Positions 62,780-64,000 of a stretch of DNA of 64,000 nucleotides are shown in pieces (the stretch's first letter is position 1; each line of letters opens with the position of its first letter). A model generated the notes under the pieces. The model searched no databases. It saw nothing but the letters and a program-made list of their open reading frames with translations, and had not been told where the DNA came from. A program made the translations under genes and the position numbers. The stretch lies in NCBI GenBank assembly GCA_027886175.1, contig JAJNNQ010000077.1:2418001-2482000 (forward strand), written 5' to 3'. The DNA is from Phylloscopus collybita (Eukaryota; Chordata; Aves; Passeriformes; Phylloscopidae).

Positions 62780-64000
62780 CTGTGATCTTGGTGGCTTTAA
62801 AGGAACTCAAGGATATCCCAGCCAAGTTTTCTGCAGAGATGCCCCTTTGGTTCCCTTCTCTGCAGCTGCAGCAGCAATGTCTGTGTGCAGAGCTGGGGGC
62901 AGATCAGTGCTGGCACAGCAGCTGTGGCCAGCAGCAGCAGCAGCACTTGGTGCTGCCAGTGCTGCTGCCGTGGCCCTGCCCCGCTGCCCTCCTGGCCCTG
63001 CTGTTGCTGTAGGGCCTGAGTGCTCTCGGGGCCGGGCACAGGGCTGGGGGTGGCAGTGCCGGGGCTGCAGCAGGGACAGGCCATGGGCACTGCTGGCACA
63101 GCAGCAGTGCTGAGGCCTCAGGCCAGGGCCTGGGGGCTGCAGGCTCCTTGCCCAGGCTCTCTCCAGAACACATTGCCCAGGCCAATGCTGAGCAGAGAAA
63201 AGCCCCGGCAGCAGCCCCAGGCTGGCCGTGGGCAGGCTGGGGGCAAACAGCACGGCTGGGGCTCTGCAAGGGCCCTGGGCAAGCACACGGCAAGGAGCAG
63301 CAGAGCAGGGCCTGATCCATCCCCACTGCGCTGGACACCCCAGGCCAGCGGCCCACAGCCTCCTCATGCACCTGCCAACAACATCCCCCCTCTGCAGCCC
63401 TGGCCTCTCCCCCAGCTCACACAGCTGCCGCAGCCTTGCAGGCACAGCCACGGCAGCACTGCCTCAGGAGCCCCTGTTTGCCCTGCCCAGAGCAGGCCTG
63501 AGCACCCCCATGGGGTTGGTGTGGGGAGATGAAGCTGAGGGAGCACAAATGCCAGCAGGGCCTGGGGCCAGGAAGGGCTGGGCCACAGCAGGGAAACCCC
63601 TCAGGTTTGTGGTGGCCTCTGAAGTCAGAGCCAGAAAGTTTGTTCCCATCAGCTGGGAGTTTGCTGTGCCACTGCAGACGTTGTTGGTCAGAGGCTGCTG
63701 CCTGGCAGCCACCCCCAAACTGCCCTGACCATTGCCTTTGTTTCACCTTGGCTTTCTTTCCTTTCTCCTGCTACAAATTTCTTCCTATTTCCCACCCCTC
63801 TTCCCTTACCCTGCAAACAGCCCATCCCTGGTTGCCCTTTCCTCTCTGGCCCCACTCCCCATTTCAGTTCCTCACTTGGAGCCATGGGAAAATCCCTTGG
63901 GGAGCAGGATCATCCTGCAAGTGCTTCAGGAATTGTCTGCAGGCTCCTGCAGTGCCTCCTGCTGCTCCCTTGCCAGAGGCACCCCAGGCCAGGGGGGCAC
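62780..64000 (+). repeat. OR cassette C, GC-rich 3' flank block, cut by window edge
   Basis: Same order as the block after OR B (19,830-21,040) and still matching it at the window end, so the duplication continues beyond the window. Contains the CAG run at 62,930-62,946 and the conserved but motif-free frames described under cassette A. Confidence 0.8.

Noticed and set aside
1..64000. tRNA, rRNA or small RNA genes
   Set aside because: Looked for cloverleaf-like boxes and found none convincing.

Overview
The window looks like a bird genome, most likely a songbird. It carries three full-length olfactory receptor (OR) genes of the avian-expanded class II type (OR14-like, gamma-c), many CR1 LINE fragments, several groups of endogenous retrovirus (ERV) and GC-rich spacers. 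No ordinary housekeeping gene was found. The only cellular genes I can support are the ORs: A at 5615-6547 (-), B at 18701-19633 (+) and C at 61659-62591 (+), each single-exon and 310 codons, plus one OR scrap near 39.9 kb. Species and chromosome cannot be read from the sequence; the density of ERVs and satellites would suit a subtelomere, a microchromosome end or the W chromosome.

Layout. 1-3.3 kb: reverse-strand gammaretrovirus-like ERV (LTR, leader, broken gag, start of protease), cut by the window edge. 3.3-11.5 kb: CR1 pieces, a 37-bp satellite array, OR cassette A (reverse strand) and a second array. 11.5-13.4 kb: an LTR, then a deleted ERV in which integrase runs in frame into an envelope membrane anchor. 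13.4-21.2 kb: CR1, a ~150-bp tandem repeat, an AT-rich tract and OR cassette B. 21.2-30.2 kb: CR1, two satellite arrays and LTR-like insertions. 30,236-38,440: a complete young provirus with betaretrovirus-like gag, pro and pol and an alpharetrovirus-type env. 38.4-47 kb: GC-rich spacer, OR scrap, a second retroviral env remnant with LTR pieces, an array and CR1. 47-59.3 kb: three tandem copies of a 4.1-4.6 kb unit, each holding an array. 59.3-64 kb: OR cassette C.

How it fits together. The OR gene, its upstream block, its GC-rich downstream block and the 37-bp array behave as one duplicating unit. Cassettes A and C are near-identical inverted copies at the two ends of the window; B is a third copy in the same orientation as C. 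The 37-bp satellite fills roughly 11-12 kb in eight arrays of both orientations. The OR proteins differ mainly in the odorant-facing parts of TM3, TM5 and TM6, while the backbone is almost invariant, as expected of a family under duplication and gene conversion.

Many long open frames in the satellite and in the GC-rich spacers are, in my judgement, not genes; they are listed as rejected. Coordinates of repeat edges are read by eye and may be off by tens of bases.
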